Assembly (NCBI RefSeq): GCF_003950515.1
Contig: NZ_NGJS01000006.1
Coordinates: forward strand, 57,324 to 121,323
Source: Vagococcus vulneris
GTDB lineage: Bacteria > Bacillota > Bacilli > Lactobacillales > Vagococcaceae
Length of the DNA: 64,000 nt
Direction: 5' to 3'
Part shown: in pieces, positions 45,000 through 55,104 of the stretch
Layout of the letters: every line of letters starts with the position of its first letter
How positions within the stretch are numbered: position 1 is the first letter of the stretch
The notes under the pieces: generated by a model
The model's input: the letters and a program-made list of their open reading frames with translations, nothing else
Database searches by the model: none
Told to the model about the DNA's origin: nothing
Position numbers and translations under genes: made by a program

Positions 45000-46823
45000 A
45001 TGAATAAACGAATTCGTTTTTTCTCTTCTGTTCATTTTAAAATTGCGTTGGTTTTTGTTTTATTATTGATGATTTCAATAGAAATTATTGGTGCGATTTT
45101 TATTAGAGAATTAGAAACTACGACAACGCGTAACTTTGAAGAAAATATTACATCACAGGTTGAAACCTTAGCAACAAATATCAGCAGTGAATTAATGAAG
45201 TATCAAGAGGATGGTAAAGATAATCAATTAAAACGGACGCTATCAGAATTTTCAAAAAGTGATATTTTAGAAGTGCGGCTAGTTGATGATAAAGGTGTTT
45301 TAATTGCAACGAGTAATCCTAACCTACAAGATGACGTGGGTAAAAAAAATGATGTTGAGCTTTTTAATACGTTCTCACAAAGAGAAGAAGAACGAACTGA
45401 TCCGACTACAAGGAGGCGTGTATTTGTCAATATTCAGCAAATATACTCACCTACTGGTGATTCGGTTATCGGTTTTTTATATGTTAAAAGTGATATTGAA
45501 AGTAAGTATCAGCAAATAAATGATATTACAATTATTTTCTTTTCAGCATCTATGATTGCTTTGCTGTTTTCATTAATAGTTGCTCTTTTTGTATCACGAA
45601 CAATTACAAAACCGATTGGTGAGATGAAACTTCAGGCAGAGCGTATTGCTAGTGGTGATTATTCTCGAAAAGTTGAAGTTTATGGTAAAGACGAACTTGG
45701 ACAGTTAGGTGAAACATTTAATGAGTTATCAGCTAGAATTGAAGAAGCTCAAGGCATAACTGAAGCAGAGAGACGACGCTTGGATAGTGTGCTATCGCAT
45801 ATGACAGATGGTGTCATTGGTACTGATAGACGTGGACAATTGATTTTAATTAATGAAACAGCTCTAGAACTCTTAGGTATCACTAATGAAGAGGCGCTGG
45901 GGATGTCGATTATTGAAATTTTACGTTTGGATGAGACACACACTTTTAGAACACTTTTGGAACATCAAGATAATTTGTTGATTGATTTAAGTACATCTCA
46001 TCAAGAAACGTTGTTAATTCAAGCAGAATTTTCAATGATCCGTCGCGAATCTGGATTTATTAGCGGTTTGGTTTGTGTTCTTCATGATGTAACTGAGAAA
46101 CAGCGAGATGAAGAAGAGCGACGTCAATTTGTTTCAAATGTATCGCATGAATTACGTACGCCTTTAACTAGTATGCGTAGTTACTTAGAAGCACTATCTG
46201 ATGGTGCCTGGCAAAATCCAGAAATAGCACCACAGTTTTTGAAAGTAACGCAAGAAGAAACAAATCGTATGATTCGTATGATTAATGATTTACTTCAGTT
46301 ATCACGGATGGACAATCAGAAAATAACAATACAAAAAGAATTGGTCAATTTAAATGAACTATTTAATTATGTGTTGGATCGATTTGATATGGTCGTTAAA
46401 GACTCAGATAAAAAATATAGTATTAAACGAGAGTTTACAAAGCGAACAATTTGGGTGGATATTGATACGGATCGTATGATTCAAGTAATTGATAATATAT
46501 TAAATAATGCGATAAAATATTCACCAGATGGCGGTGTGATTACTTGCCGACTGCTTGAAACACATAAAAATGTCATCATCAGTATTTCTGATGAAGGACT
46601 AGGTATTCCTAAGCAAAATCTCGGAAGAATATTTGATCGGTTTTATCGTGTTGATAAAGCACGTTCTCGAGCAATGGGCGGCTCTGGTCTTGGATTAGCG
46701 ATTTCTAAAGATTCAGTAATTGCTCACGGTGGCAGTATTTGGGCGGAAAGCGAGGAAGGGAAAGGGTCAACCTTTTTTATCTCGTTACCATATGAACCTT
46801 ATGAGGAGGATCTTTGGGAATGA
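45000..46823 (+). CDS. walK: Sensor histidine kinase WalK (YycG)
   Basis: 607 residues: helix 14-35, extracellular sensor about 36-176, helix 177-198, HAMP about 199-251, PAS about 260-365, DHp with VSHELRTPLT (His383) and HATPase (NNAIKYSPDGG, DEGLGIP, GSGLGLAIS). The full extracellular domain is of the Bacillus/Enterococcus type, unlike the short streptococcal VicK. AGGAGTAG precedes the ATG at 45000, 8 bases after walR. Its stop overlaps the yycH start. Confidence 0.96.
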   Translation: MNKRIRFFSSVHFKIALVFVLLLMISIEIIGAIFIRELETTTTRNFEENITSQVETLATNISSELMKYQEDGKDNQLKRTLSEFSKSDILEVRLVDDKGVLIATSNPNLQDDVGKKNDVELFNTFSQREEERTDPTTRRRVFVNIQQIYSPTGDSVIGFLYVKSDIESKYQQINDITIIFFSASMIALLFSLIVALFVSRTITKPIGEMKLQAERIASGDYSRKVEVYGKDELGQLGETFNELSARIEEAQGITEAERRRLDSVLSHMTDGVIGTDRRGQLILINETALELLGITNEEALGMSIIEILRLDETHTFRTLLEHQDNLLIDLSTSHQETLLIQAEFSMIRRESGFISGLVCVLHDVTEKQRDEEERRQFVSNVSHELRTPLTSMRSYLEALSDGAWQNPEIAPQFLKVTQEETNRMIRMINDLLQLSRMDNQKITIQKELVNLNELFNYVLDRFDMVVKDSDKKYSIKREFTKRTIWVDIDTDRMIQVIDNILNNAIKYSPDGGVITCRLLETHKNVIISISDEGLGIPKQNLGRIFDRFYRVDKARSRAMGGSGLGLAISKDSVIAHGGSIWAESEEGKGSTFFISLPYEPYEEDLWE

Positions 46824-48112
46824 CACAAATTGGCGAAAGAATTGTCAGAATCAGCTTAATATTAATGGTTATTCTAAGTCTTATTTTATCTTGGAAAATC
46901 TGGACTAATCCGTCGTCAAACCACGCCTTAAATGAGTTTAACCAAAAATCAAATGATGTGATTCAACAAAAGAAGATTACAGATGTTTACGTACCAATTA
47001 AATTATTTTATCAAAAATCTGATGACACGATTTTATACACAAATCGTGAATCTTTGATTAGTAATATTCAAGATGAAATCACTAATTATAAATTTAGTGA
47101 AGGGCGCGTTTTATCTAGAAGTGAAGCAGAACAGGCATCGCAAGCGCCAACTCGAAATGTAGACTTAACATTTCCTACTGAGATGCCGATTAGTTTTTAT
47201 TTAGATAATTATGGCGTCAAAGCTACTTTACCTTCAGAAGTTAAAAACTCAAAATTTAGTCGAGTAATACTTGATTTTGATAATAGCAAAGTTTATTTTT
47301 CTTCAAGAACTAATGAGACAGTGATTGAATATATAGTTGATGGAAATTTCCAAAAGATATTAGACATGTTAGAGAATAAAGATATCACTTATTACCCTGT
47401 AACATTAAGTAATAATAATGTTTCAAATGTCTATTATTTGTCAAAACCTTCAAATTTAAAAATATACAGTTATATTATAGCTACTCAGTCGTTTACAACG
47501 TTCTCAAAAGCCTTTTTTAATCAATCAGAAGATTTATATTTAGGTGAAAATGGTGCTGATAGCGATGTGAATTTATCAAATGGTGAAGGAGAATCTTTAA
47601 CGATTCAATCTAAAACAGGTGAAGTGAGCTACTTTGGCAAGCTGCAATATAGTAAGGACGATATTTATTTCAGTACATTCAAATATATTGAAAATCTTGG
47701 AAATACGATTGGTTCTTTGCGATATTCAGAAGCAAAAACTAACGAGATTATCTATCGTAATTATGTCGAAGGGTTTCCAGTTTTTGGTAATCATTCAAAG
47801 GGTGTCGTCGATATTGCTATTCAGAATCAAAAAAATGTCAGAATATTAACGAATCAAGAGACAATTCAGATACCAATACCTTCAAATGATACGGTAACTT
47901 TACCGCAAACAACAGAAATGTTGGCTGATTTAGAAAATCACGGTATTGATAAAAGTAAAATTTTAGATATGCAAATAGGTTATGAGTGGCAATCAAATAC
48001 TGAGACGAAACAAGTGGTTGATTTAGTTCCTAAATGGTATTTAAATTATAATGGATCGTGGAAGTCAAATGAACAGTTGCGAAGTGAATTGCAAGAGGGG
48101 GTAGTCGACTAA
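46820..48112 (+). CDS. yycH: WalRK regulatory protein YycH
   Basis: 430 residues. One N-terminal membrane helix (about 12-27), the rest extracellular, as in YycH, which with YycI modulates WalK through its transmembrane helix. ATGA overlap with walK; GAGGAGGATC lies 10 bases before the ATG at 46820. The final residue overlaps the start of yycI by one base. Confidence 0.93.
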   Translation: MTQIGERIVRISLILMVILSLILSWKIWTNPSSNHALNEFNQKSNDVIQQKKITDVYVPIKLFYQKSDDTILYTNRESLISNIQDEITNYKFSEGRVLSRSEAEQASQAPTRNVDLTFPTEMPISFYLDNYGVKATLPSEVKNSKFSRVILDFDNSKVYFSSRTNETVIEYIVDGNFQKILDMLENKDITYYPVTLSNNNVSNVYYLSKPSNLKIYSYIIATQSFTTFSKAFFNQSEDLYLGENGADSDVNLSNGEGESLTIQSKTGEVSYFGKLQYSKDDIYFSTFKYIENLGNTIGSLRYSEAKTNEIIYRNYVEGFPVFGNHSKGVVDIAIQNQKNVRILTNQETIQIPIPSNDTVTLPQTTEMLADLENHGIDKSKILDMQIGYEWQSNTETKQVVDLVPKWYLNYNGSWKSNEQLRSELQEGVVD

Positions 48113-48948
48113 TGGATTTTAAACGTGTCGAAGGTATCTTTCTTTTAGTTTTTCTATTCCTGAATATCTTCCTTTTTTATGTATTTCAAGAGAATAAAGT
48201 AAATGACCAATCAACATTGTCGGGTACAATTTCTGATCAGATTGAAGAACGTTTAAAAGCGGATAAGATTAATGCACCAAAAAACTTATCAAATGAACAT
48301 CGTGAAGGTTTTTACTTAGCTGCTAATGATGTTAACCTAGCCTCTCAGGCTGAAAAACAGCTAAAAAACCAAGAATGGTATGTTACTAACAATACTTTAC
48401 ATAGTAGATTTTTAAATGAAAATAGTGATCAGCTAGTTATTGATTTTAATAGCCAACAAAGTGTTGTTGATTTTATCAGTAATCCAGACAATGTGATTCA
48501 GGGCTCTCAGTATCATTTGGATTTATCTCGCAGTAAACGAAATAAACGGTATGTTTTTTCGCAAGCTTGGGAACAAATTCCCTTTTTAGATGATACGTCT
48601 ACCCTCACTTTGATTGCTGGACACAATAATCAAAATAAGCTAATAATTGAGAGTTATGAACAAACAATGTTGTCAACAGATATTGAACCATTGCGCGAGA
48701 AACAGCAATTAATTTCTGAACGCGAGGCAATCATTAGCTTATATACTAATAATCGTTTACCAGCAAAATCAAAAATACAACGAACAGAATTGGGATATTC
48801 ACGGATTTTTACCGTTCGGGGCAAGGGTGTATACATACCAATATGGATTGTTGATGTGGAAACGAATAAAAATAATACTCAGGTAGAGCGAGTAAATGCA
48901 TTTACGAGTGCAATTATTACGTCAAATGTGTCGGAAGTTAAACACTAG
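48112..48948 (+). CDS. yycI: WalRK regulatory protein YycI
   Basis: 278 residues. A single N-terminal helix (FLLVFLFLNIFLFYVF) anchors an extracellular domain with a C-terminal YycI fold (GYSRIFTVRGKGVYIPIWIVDVE). Role as partner of YycH. Translation is coupled to yycH. Confidence 0.92.
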   Translation: MDFKRVEGIFLLVFLFLNIFLFYVFQENKVNDQSTLSGTISDQIEERLKADKINAPKNLSNEHREGFYLAANDVNLASQAEKQLKNQEWYVTNNTLHSRFLNENSDQLVIDFNSQQSVVDFISNPDNVIQGSQYHLDLSRSKRNKRYVFSQAWEQIPFLDDTSTLTLIAGHNNQNKLIIESYEQTMLSTDIEPLREKQQLISEREAIISLYTNNRLPAKSKIQRTELGYSRIFTVRGKGVYIPIWIVDVETNKNNTQVERVNAFTSAIITSNVSEVKH

Positions 48949-48980
48949 ACTAGTACGTGTAATTAGGAAGGAAGATTCTT

Positions 48981-49784
48981 TTGGAAAGTAATCAATTTAA
49001 TGTGAGTGTTTTGGCCAGCGGTAGTACTGGAAATTCATTATTTATAGAAACCAATACTCAGAAAATATTGGTTGATGCAGGATTAAGTGGGAAGAAAATC
49101 GTTGGTTTATTGTCAAGAATTGATCGTCGTCCAGAAGATTTAGATGCTATTTTAGTAACGCACGAACACCGTGATCATATTCATGGTGTGGGGGTTATGG
49201 CAAGAAAATATGGTTTAGATGTTTATGCAAATGAAAATACATGGGAGGCAATGTCACCAATCATTGGAAATGTTCCTCTTGAACAGAAACATATTTTTAA
49301 TATGGGGAAAACAATGACATTTGGTGATGTAGATATTGAAAGTTTTGGTGTATCACATGATGCGGCAGAACCACAATTCTATCAGTTTCATAAAAATAAA
49401 AAATCTTTTGTTGTTTTGACAGATACCGGTTATTGTAGTGACCGGGTTAAAGGAATTATAAAAAATGCAGATGCTTATCTGATGGAAAGTAATCATGACT
49501 TAAACATGTTGCGTATTGGAAAATATCCATGGAGTACCAAACAACGAATTTTAAGCGATCGAGGCCACTTATCTAATGAAGATGGTGCTTTAACTGCTGT
49601 TGATGTCATTGGTGATAAGACAAAACGAATTTATTTAGGGCACTTAAGTAAAGAAAATAATTTAAAAGAGCTAGCAAATATGACAATGAGTCACACATTA
49701 CGTGAGCATGATATCAATGTAGGGAAGGATTTATTAGTTTGTGATACAGATCCTGAAAATCCCTGTGAGTTATATTCAATCTAA
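48981..49784 (+). CDS. yycJ: YycJ/VicX metallo-beta-lactamase fold protein
   Basis: 267 residues. VLASGSTGNSLFIET at the start and THEHRDHIHGV (HxHxDH) give the MBL site; LTDTGYCSDRVKG and YLGHLSKENN complete it. Family knowledge: double-strand 5'-3' exonuclease activity has been reported for YycJ in Bacilli. The start is TTG with GGAAGGAAG upstream. Last gene of the wal operon. Confidence 0.94.
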   Translation: MESNQFNVSVLASGSTGNSLFIETNTQKILVDAGLSGKKIVGLLSRIDRRPEDLDAILVTHEHRDHIHGVGVMARKYGLDVYANENTWEAMSPIIGNVPLEQKHIFNMGKTMTFGDVDIESFGVSHDAAEPQFYQFHKNKKSFVVLTDTGYCSDRVKGIIKNADAYLMESNHDLNMLRIGKYPWSTKQRILSDRGHLSNEDGALTAVDVIGDKTKRIYLGHLSKENNLKELANMTMSHTLREHDINVGKDLLVCDTDPENPCELYSI

Positions 49785-49824
49785 AAAAATCCTCACTCTT
49801 TTCTTAAAAGAGTGGGGATTTTTT
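49783..49824. terminator. Terminator between yycJ and htrA
   Basis: AATCCTCACTCTTTT and AAAAGAGTGGGGATT with T- and A-runs on both sides; it serves both converging genes. Confidence 0.85.
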
Positions 49825-49826
49825 GC

Positions 49827-51236
49827 TTATTGTTGAAAGGCGTCACGATCCTGTGTTTGGCTTCCTTGTTCATCTTGTTGATTCTTCTGAGCAGCTCTTT
49901 GTTTACTTTGTTGTGCATTTTCTTTATCTAATTGACTAGAATCTTGATCTAGTTTAACAGTTGTTGATTCTTCTTTGCCATTATAATAATAAGTTAATTT
50001 CATAGAATCACCAACTTTTTTACTATATAAAATAGATTGTAATTCAGAACGTGTTTCGACGTTTTTATCATCAACTTTTGTGATAACGACGAATTTTTTT
50101 AATCCGGCTTTTTCTGCAGGAGACCCTTTGATGACTGAACCGAGAACAACACCGCCTGTTAAACCTTTATCTTTAAGTTTTAAAACGTCTTGACGGTCAG
50201 CTGCGCTAACGTAAGCTAAATCAATCATTGTTGCACCAAGCATTGGACGAATTACTTTACCATTTTTTTCAAGCTGATTTATAATTGATACAACATTATT
50301 ACTTGGAATAGCAAAGCCAAGTCCTTCAGTCGCTACGCCTGAAGCCGCCTGTGCGATTTTACTAGAATTAATGCCAATAACTTGACCAGATAGATTGACA
50401 AGCGGACCACCTGAGTTACCAGGATTAATTGCAGCGTCTGTTTGAAGAGCATTTATATTGATAGGTTGACCGTCTTCAGTTGTATTAGTAATCACACGGT
50501 CTTTTGCTGAAATAATACCTTGTGATACTGAATTAGCAAAAGTGGATCCTAGTGGAGAGCCCATTGCAAGAGCAGGCTCACCAACTTTAATATCGTCAGA
50601 ATTTGCAAATTCTGCTATAGCTTTGACTTTTTCGGAAGGTATTTCTAATACTGCTAAATCACTATAAACATCTGTACCTATAATTTTAGCAGTTACTTTG
50701 TCTCCACCATTCAACAAAATTTCTACAGCATCTGCATTTTCGACAACATGATTATTGGTAACAACATATGCTTTGTTTCCATCTTTACGGTAGATAACAC
50801 CACTTCCTTCAGCAGCTTCTTTTAAATCACCGTCATTATTTTTACTGTCATCAGCTGTACCAAAAAATTGTTCTAAATCAGATAGCTGGCTTTTCTGTTG
50901 CTTTTGAAGTGTTTCAATTGATACCACAGCATTTTGCATTTTATCAACGGCTGTAGTAACATCCGTGCTAATGTTTTGTGTACTAACATTAGTTACCTTG
51001 CCTTTGTTAGTATTTGTTGTTTTTAATTCAGTTGATGTCGCTGAATTTGTTGTTGGATTATCTACTTTGTTATAAGTAACGAAACCTCCGACAACTAAGG
51101 CCCCCCCTAGAATACCACCAGCCAGTGAAATACCGAAACGTTTCATCATGCTTGGTTTTTTTTGTCTCTGTTTATCATAACTATTGTTAGAACGATTATT
51201 TGTTTCATTTTCTTTAGGTGTAACATCTTTCCTCAT
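49827..51236 (-). CDS. htrA: Serine protease HtrA (DegP-like)
   Basis: 469 residues. Cytoplasmic basic N-terminus, one membrane anchor (about 34-55), trypsin-like domain with His163 (TNNHVV), Asp193 (YSDLAV) and Ser275 (GNSGGP), then one PDZ domain (about 340-440) and a Gln-rich tail. It degrades misfolded surface and secreted proteins. In Lactobacillales it usually follows yycJ in the same direction or faces rlmH; here it opposes the wal operon. Confidence 0.95.
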   Translation of the reverse strand: MRKDVTPKENETNNRSNNSYDKQRQKKPSMMKRFGISLAGGILGGALVVGGFVTYNKVDNPTTNSATSTELKTTNTNKGKVTNVSTQNISTDVTTAVDKMQNAVVSIETLQKQQKSQLSDLEQFFGTADDSKNNDGDLKEAAEGSGVIYRKDGNKAYVVTNNHVVENADAVEILLNGGDKVTAKIIGTDVYSDLAVLEIPSEKVKAIAEFANSDDIKVGEPALAMGSPLGSTFANSVSQGIISAKDRVITNTTEDGQPININALQTDAAINPGNSGGPLVNLSGQVIGINSSKIAQAASGVATEGLGFAIPSNNVVSIINQLEKNGKVIRPMLGATMIDLAYVSAADRQDVLKLKDKGLTGGVVLGSVIKGSPAEKAGLKKFVVITKVDDKNVETRSELQSILYSKKVGDSMKLTYYYNGKEESTTVKLDQDSSQLDKENAQQSKQRAAQKNQQDEQGSQTQDRDAFQQ

Positions 51237-51445
51237 ATTAGATGGTGTTTAAAACACCTTGCCTCCTTTAACTATTAATTTATTAATAACAATAACTTTG
51301 CTTCACATTAATTAGTATAAAACTTCTTTTTGAAAAAATCATGAATTAAGTTACTGAATTAGCGAAATAAATGATTAAAAAGAATGAAATTTCTGCAAAA
51401 AAATGAGAAAATATAATGAATTCAAAAAAATATTATTAACAAGAT

Positions 51446-51531
51446 TTATCCACAGCGTTGTTAACAACTAAAAAATATGTTGTTAACATCCTTGAAAAAT
51501 TGTGCATAAAACTGTGGATTAGTGTGTATAA
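51446..51531. promoter_or_regulatory. Cluster of four DnaA-box-like sites
   Basis: TTATCCACA (plus, 51446-51454), TTATGCACA (minus, 51509-51501), TAATCCACA (minus, 51521-51513, one mismatch) and TTATACACA (minus, 51531-51523) lie within 86 bp. Two GTTAAC-centred palindromes sit between the first and the others. All are in the divergent htrA-rlmH spacer (51237-51565). Confidence 0.65.
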
Positions 51532-51565
51532 CTTTAGAAAAAGAAGATAAATTGGAGAGATATTT

Positions 51566-52045
51566 ATGAAAATAAAGATTATTACCGTTGGGAAATTAAA
51601 GGAAAAATATTTAAAACAGGGGATTGCTGAATATACAAAACGTTTGGGAAAATATTGCAAGCTAGAGATGATTGAGGTTGCTGATGAAAAGGCTCCAGAA
51701 GCGCTTAGTGACGCAGAAATGACTCAAGTCAAACAAAAAGAAGGTGAGCGAATTTTGAGTAAAGTTGGTGACCAAGATTATGTCTACGCTTTAGCCATAC
51801 AAGGTAAGGAAATCACCTCTGAAAGCTTTGCTGAAAGTATTGAGAAAATGAGTATTCAAGGCAAGAGCACATTTACCTTTATTATCGGCGGTTCTTTAGG
51901 TCTGTCAGATGATGTTTTGAAGCGTAGCAACACCCAAATTTCTTTTGGTCGGTTAACTTATCCACATCAGCTTATGCGTCTGATTTTGGTAGAACAAGTA
52001 TATCGTTGTTTCAGAATTATTAAGGGTGAACCGTATCATAAATGA
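51566..52045 (+). CDS. rlmH: 23S rRNA pseudouridine-1915 N3-methyltransferase RlmH
   Basis: 159 residues, SPOUT fold with the C-terminal trefoil knot ([11 protein letters not shown]...[34 protein letters not shown]). It methylates pseudouridine in helix 69 of 23S rRNA. Its 3' end GAACCGTATCATAAATGA closely resembles the SCCmec attachment core at the end of staphylococcal rlmH. The DNA immediately downstream is decayed accessory sequence. Confidence 0.96.
   Translation: MKIKIITVGKLKEKYLKQGIAEYTKRLGKYCKLEMIEVADEKAPEALSDAEMTQVKQKEGERILSKVGDQDYVYALAIQGKEITSESFAESIEKMSIQGKSTFTFIIGGSLGLSDDVLKRSNTQISFGRLTYPHQLMRLILVEQVYRCFRIIKGEPYHK
52028..52045 (+). other. SCC-type attachment-like sequence at the rlmH 3' end
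   Basis: GAACCGTATCATAAATGA differs from the staphylococcal attB core GAAGCRTATCAYAAATGA at one or two positions. Because the core encodes the conserved C-terminus, the match alone does not prove integration. No second copy was found in the window. Confidence 0.4.
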
Positions 52046-52089
52046 TGCGGTTAATATAGTATAGTAGTCATATTTAAGAATTATCTATA

Positions 52090-52824
52090 ATGAGCAATAA
52101 GGAAGAACGTTTGGCATTAAACGTTATAAACGAATCATTGAAGTTAGTTTTTGTTAAGGTGAACAAAGATGATTTTTTGGTAAAGATTTTTGGCAAAAAT
52201 GTTGAAGATAAAAATATATTATTAAATCAAGGTCCACTGATAAATTAGAAAGAGGAATTGAAAAACATATTACAAAAAGTAATTTTGAATATTTTGTTAA
52301 GAATATCTTATGGAATGTAGGTTTTAAAGATACGGATTAGCTATTGCGAAAAATGCAATAAATTATATGTGGGAAATGTATTTAAAAAATAAAGATCTGG
52401 GAGTAGATGATGCAAAGTTAAAAGGCTTGATTAGAAAATTATTTCTTATTAGCATCTTAACGTCAATATATAGTAAAGGTTTTGAAAGTCAAGAAACAAA
52501 TGGTTTTCAGAAAATGAATTCTAAAAATTCTTTAGAGGAATTTATAAAAACTTTGTATAATAAACTAGCTAATTACATTGATCTTCATGATCAAGTAATA
52601 ATAAAATAAATGACTATACTCCTGAAAGTAATATAACTAAAATTATGGATTTTGCTGAGATTTATAGAGTTAATAAATTTAACTGATCTTAATAAAAGCT
52701 TTGAGAATAATGCTATGCTAGAATTAATTAAGGAAAGAAATGGTAATAATTATTTAACATTTTTAAAAGAAAGATTCCTTTTAATGTCATTGAAGTACTG
52801 TAATTGTTTGTCTAAATTTTTTTG
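52090..52824 (+). pseudogene. Decayed DUF262-like (GmrSD/type IV restriction-like) gene
   Basis: An ATG at 52090 opens MSNKEERLALNVINESLKLV and stops at 52246. Other frames continue with LERGIEKHITKSNFEYFVKN, then a piece (52367-52609) with LKGLIRKLFLISILTSIYSK, which resembles the IkkWfllsaLtgRYSgS segment of DUF262/DUF1524 proteins, and then LKERFLLMSLKYCNCL. At least three frame breaks make it non-functional. The family link rests on one segment and is tentative. Position right after rlmH, a known island site, fits a lost defence gene. Confidence 0.4.
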
Positions 52825-52904
52825 AAATTTTATCGATAGTCTCCACTTTCTTATTTTGATGGAGATATACTTTTGGTAAAAAATATTCGCCTGTAATAAT
52901 ATGT

Positions 52905-52972
52905 AAATCATTTGTAATCACTTATTTGTTTTCTTTGTTTGGAATACAAAATGGTTGTATTACAAATGATTT
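52905..52972. repeat. 14-bp inverted repeat with nested smaller one, upstream of the mannoside operon
   Basis: AAATCATTTGTAAT (52905-52918) and its exact complement (52959-52972) enclose 40 bases. A nested AATACAA/TTGTATT pair overlaps the right arm (52943-52961). It is a candidate operator for the PTS regulator or an end scar of the decayed region. The remainder of 52825-53110 shows no gene. Confidence 0.5.
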
Positions 52973-53111
52973 ATTTATTTTATCTAAGTTAATTTTACAA
53001 TCGAAAATATGAATTTAATGAATTAAGATTTAAATGTATTACATTATAAAGAAATGGTATTTAAGGGATAGCCTTAATTATATTCCTTAATGAAAAGGAA
53101 AAAGTTTGGGT

Positions 53112-53152
53112 TTGATAAGAAGATAATTTCCATTACAATGAAAGCGTATTCA
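53112..53152 (+). promoter_or_regulatory. Promoter and cre site of the mannoside operon
   Basis: TTGATA (53112-53117), 16 bases, TACAAT (53134-53139). TGAAAGCGTATTCA (53139-53152) matches the CcpA cre consensus at 13 of 14 positions and sits at the transcription start, a repressing location. Confidence 0.75.
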
Positions 53153-53166
53153 GGAGGGTAGGATAT

Positions 53167-55104
53167 ATGAATATAAAATTTGAAGATAAATTTGAAAAGA
53201 TTTTAAGCTATCTATTGAAATATCGTCACACAACTTACAAAGATTTGGCGAATCATATGAATGTGTCTACAAAGACAGCAAGAAAATATATCAATATGCT
53301 TCAAGAAATGATTGGATCTGAAACTGATGTTTTGATTTTAGTAAAGCCCGGATTAGGAATTGAACTGAAAGGAGACCCTAGTGATATATTTACAGCAATC
53401 CAGTCTAAATCTTTAGGAAAAATCAATAGTATTGAGGATCGAATAATGTATGTCTACTCAAGATTTCTTAATACAAATGAGTTTATTCGAATTCAGGATC
53501 TTGCAGATGAATTGTTTGTTAGTCGAGCAACAATGGAAAATACAGTCAGAGAAATCAGAACGAAATTGAAAAAAGAAGGTGTTTCACTGATTAGTAGTCA
53601 TCAAGGTCTAAAAATTGATGCCTCAGAAGCATTAAAAAGACACCTTATGTCAGACGTTATTCATTATTATTGGGGAGGCGTGACGGCAATAAGTTCACAA
53701 AAAGAAAAAGTAAAATTAGGTGTTAAAGTTATCGGGAATACAAATGATTTAATTGACTCTAATGTACTAGATGATGTCGCAGATGTGTTGAATGAATTTA
53801 TTGAGAAAACAAATCTGGAAGTAACAGAATATGAATATCAAACTTTATCGATTCATTTGGCAATTGCTTTAGAAAGAATCAAACAAGATTTTTATGTTGA
53901 TAAGGAAATAGATTTTAATGACACACCCTCAAAAAACACTAAAATATTTATCGAACTGATTGAACAGAAATTTAATATTAAAATGCCTAATTTTGAGCGT
54001 GAATACGTTGATGTTCATATTTCAGTTATCGAAAAAAATTCATTAAATGATGTGAAGGCAGAAAAGCTACAAGTTTTAGATTACAGTGATAAATTGAAAA
54101 AAATTTTATATTTTAAGCTAATAAATTTTACACCGGATGCTGAACTAATTAACAGTCTAGTAGTCCATTTAAATGCAGCTATTAAGAGATTAAAACTTGG
54201 TGTCTCAATTCATAATCCTTATACTAGCGAGATCAAAATAAATTTTTCGGGAGCTTTTGCTCTTAGTTATGAACTAGCACAACTGATTGCAACAGAATTT
54301 GGCATTACAATGAATGATGATGAGATTGCGTTTATAACTCTTCATGTACAATCATTTTTGGATCGAGAGGGGCATACTCCTAGAGATGTTATATTAGTAT
54401 GCAGCAGTGGTTATGGAACCTCTAAATTATTAGAACAAAGAATAAAAAAAAGATTTAAATCTGAATTAAATATAAAAAAAATAATGGGAATTCGAGACTT
54501 GCAAAAATCAAGCATTAAAAATGAATTAATCATTAGTACGTTGCCAATCAGCAATATCAAAAATACAGTTATTGTTGTTAGTCCCTTGATGACAACAGCA
54601 GATGCCGAAAAAATCGAATCTTATATTAAGAGACGAGAAACAGATTCAAAAGAGATTTTTATGAGATTTATTCAGAGAGATTGCTGTTTTATCTCTAATT
54701 CATTTGGAGAAACGCAACAAGAAGTTTTAGAGAATATTACTAATAAATTGATTGAGAACAATTATGCTGATAATGGAATCTACCAAAGTGCTATTAAAAG
54801 GGAACAGATGTCAACAACGGCCATGGGGAGTTTTGCTATTCCTCATGCGGAGATTAAATATGTAAAGCAACCAATTATTTCAATTTACATAAACAAAAAT
54901 GGAATCGACTGGCAAGGAGAGAAAGTTCAATTGGTATTCTTTTTCGCATTAAATGAGCAAGTTAAAGATTTGATTAATCAAGTTTATGAATTTTTTAATG
55001 AAGTAATTTCAAGTAACTATATAATAAAAAGATTAACGAACTGTACTAATTTTGAAGAGATTGAAATCGTATTAGGAGATGTTTTAAATGGTGTCCACAA
55101 ATAA
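53167..55104 (+). CDS. PRD-containing PTS regulator (MtlR/LicR/ManR type activator)
   Basis: 645 residues: HTH_11 (about 10-60), Mga-like HTH (about 88-150), PRD1 with His230, PRD2 with His334 and His393, EIIB-like domain with Cys412 (VILVCSSGYGTSKLLE), and a C-terminal EIIA-like domain with His560 (AMGSFAIPHAE). Family knowledge: such activators are switched by phosphorylation from HPr and the cognate EIIB. GGAGG precedes the ATG. It overlaps the next gene by 17 bases and should activate this operon. Confidence 0.92.
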   Translation: MNIKFEDKFEKILSYLLKYRHTTYKDLANHMNVSTKTARKYINMLQEMIGSETDVLILVKPGLGIELKGDPSDIFTAIQSKSLGKINSIEDRIMYVYSRFLNTNEFIRIQDLADELFVSRATMENTVREIRTKLKKEGVSLISSHQGLKIDASEALKRHLMSDVIHYYWGGVTAISSQKEKVKLGVKVIGNTNDLIDSNVLDDVADVLNEFIEKTNLEVTEYEYQTLSIHLAIALERIKQDFYVDKEIDFNDTPSKNTKIFIELIEQKFNIKMPNFEREYVDVHISVIEKNSLNDVKAEKLQVLDYSDKLKKILYFKLINFTPDAELINSLVVHLNAAIKRLKLGVSIHNPYTSEIKINFSGAFALSYELAQLIATEFGITMNDDEIAFITLHVQSFLDREGHTPRDVILVCSSGYGTSKLLEQRIKKRFKSELNIKKIMGIRDLQKSSIKNELIISTLPISNIKNTVIVVSPLMTTADAEKIESYIKRRETDSKEIFMRFIQRDCCFISNSFGETQQEVLENITNKLIENNYADNGIYQSAIKREQMSTTAMGSFAIPHAEIKYVKQPIISIYINKNGIDWQGEKVQLVFFFALNEQVKDLINQVYEFFNEVISSNYIIKRLTNCTNFEEIEIVLGDVLNGVHK

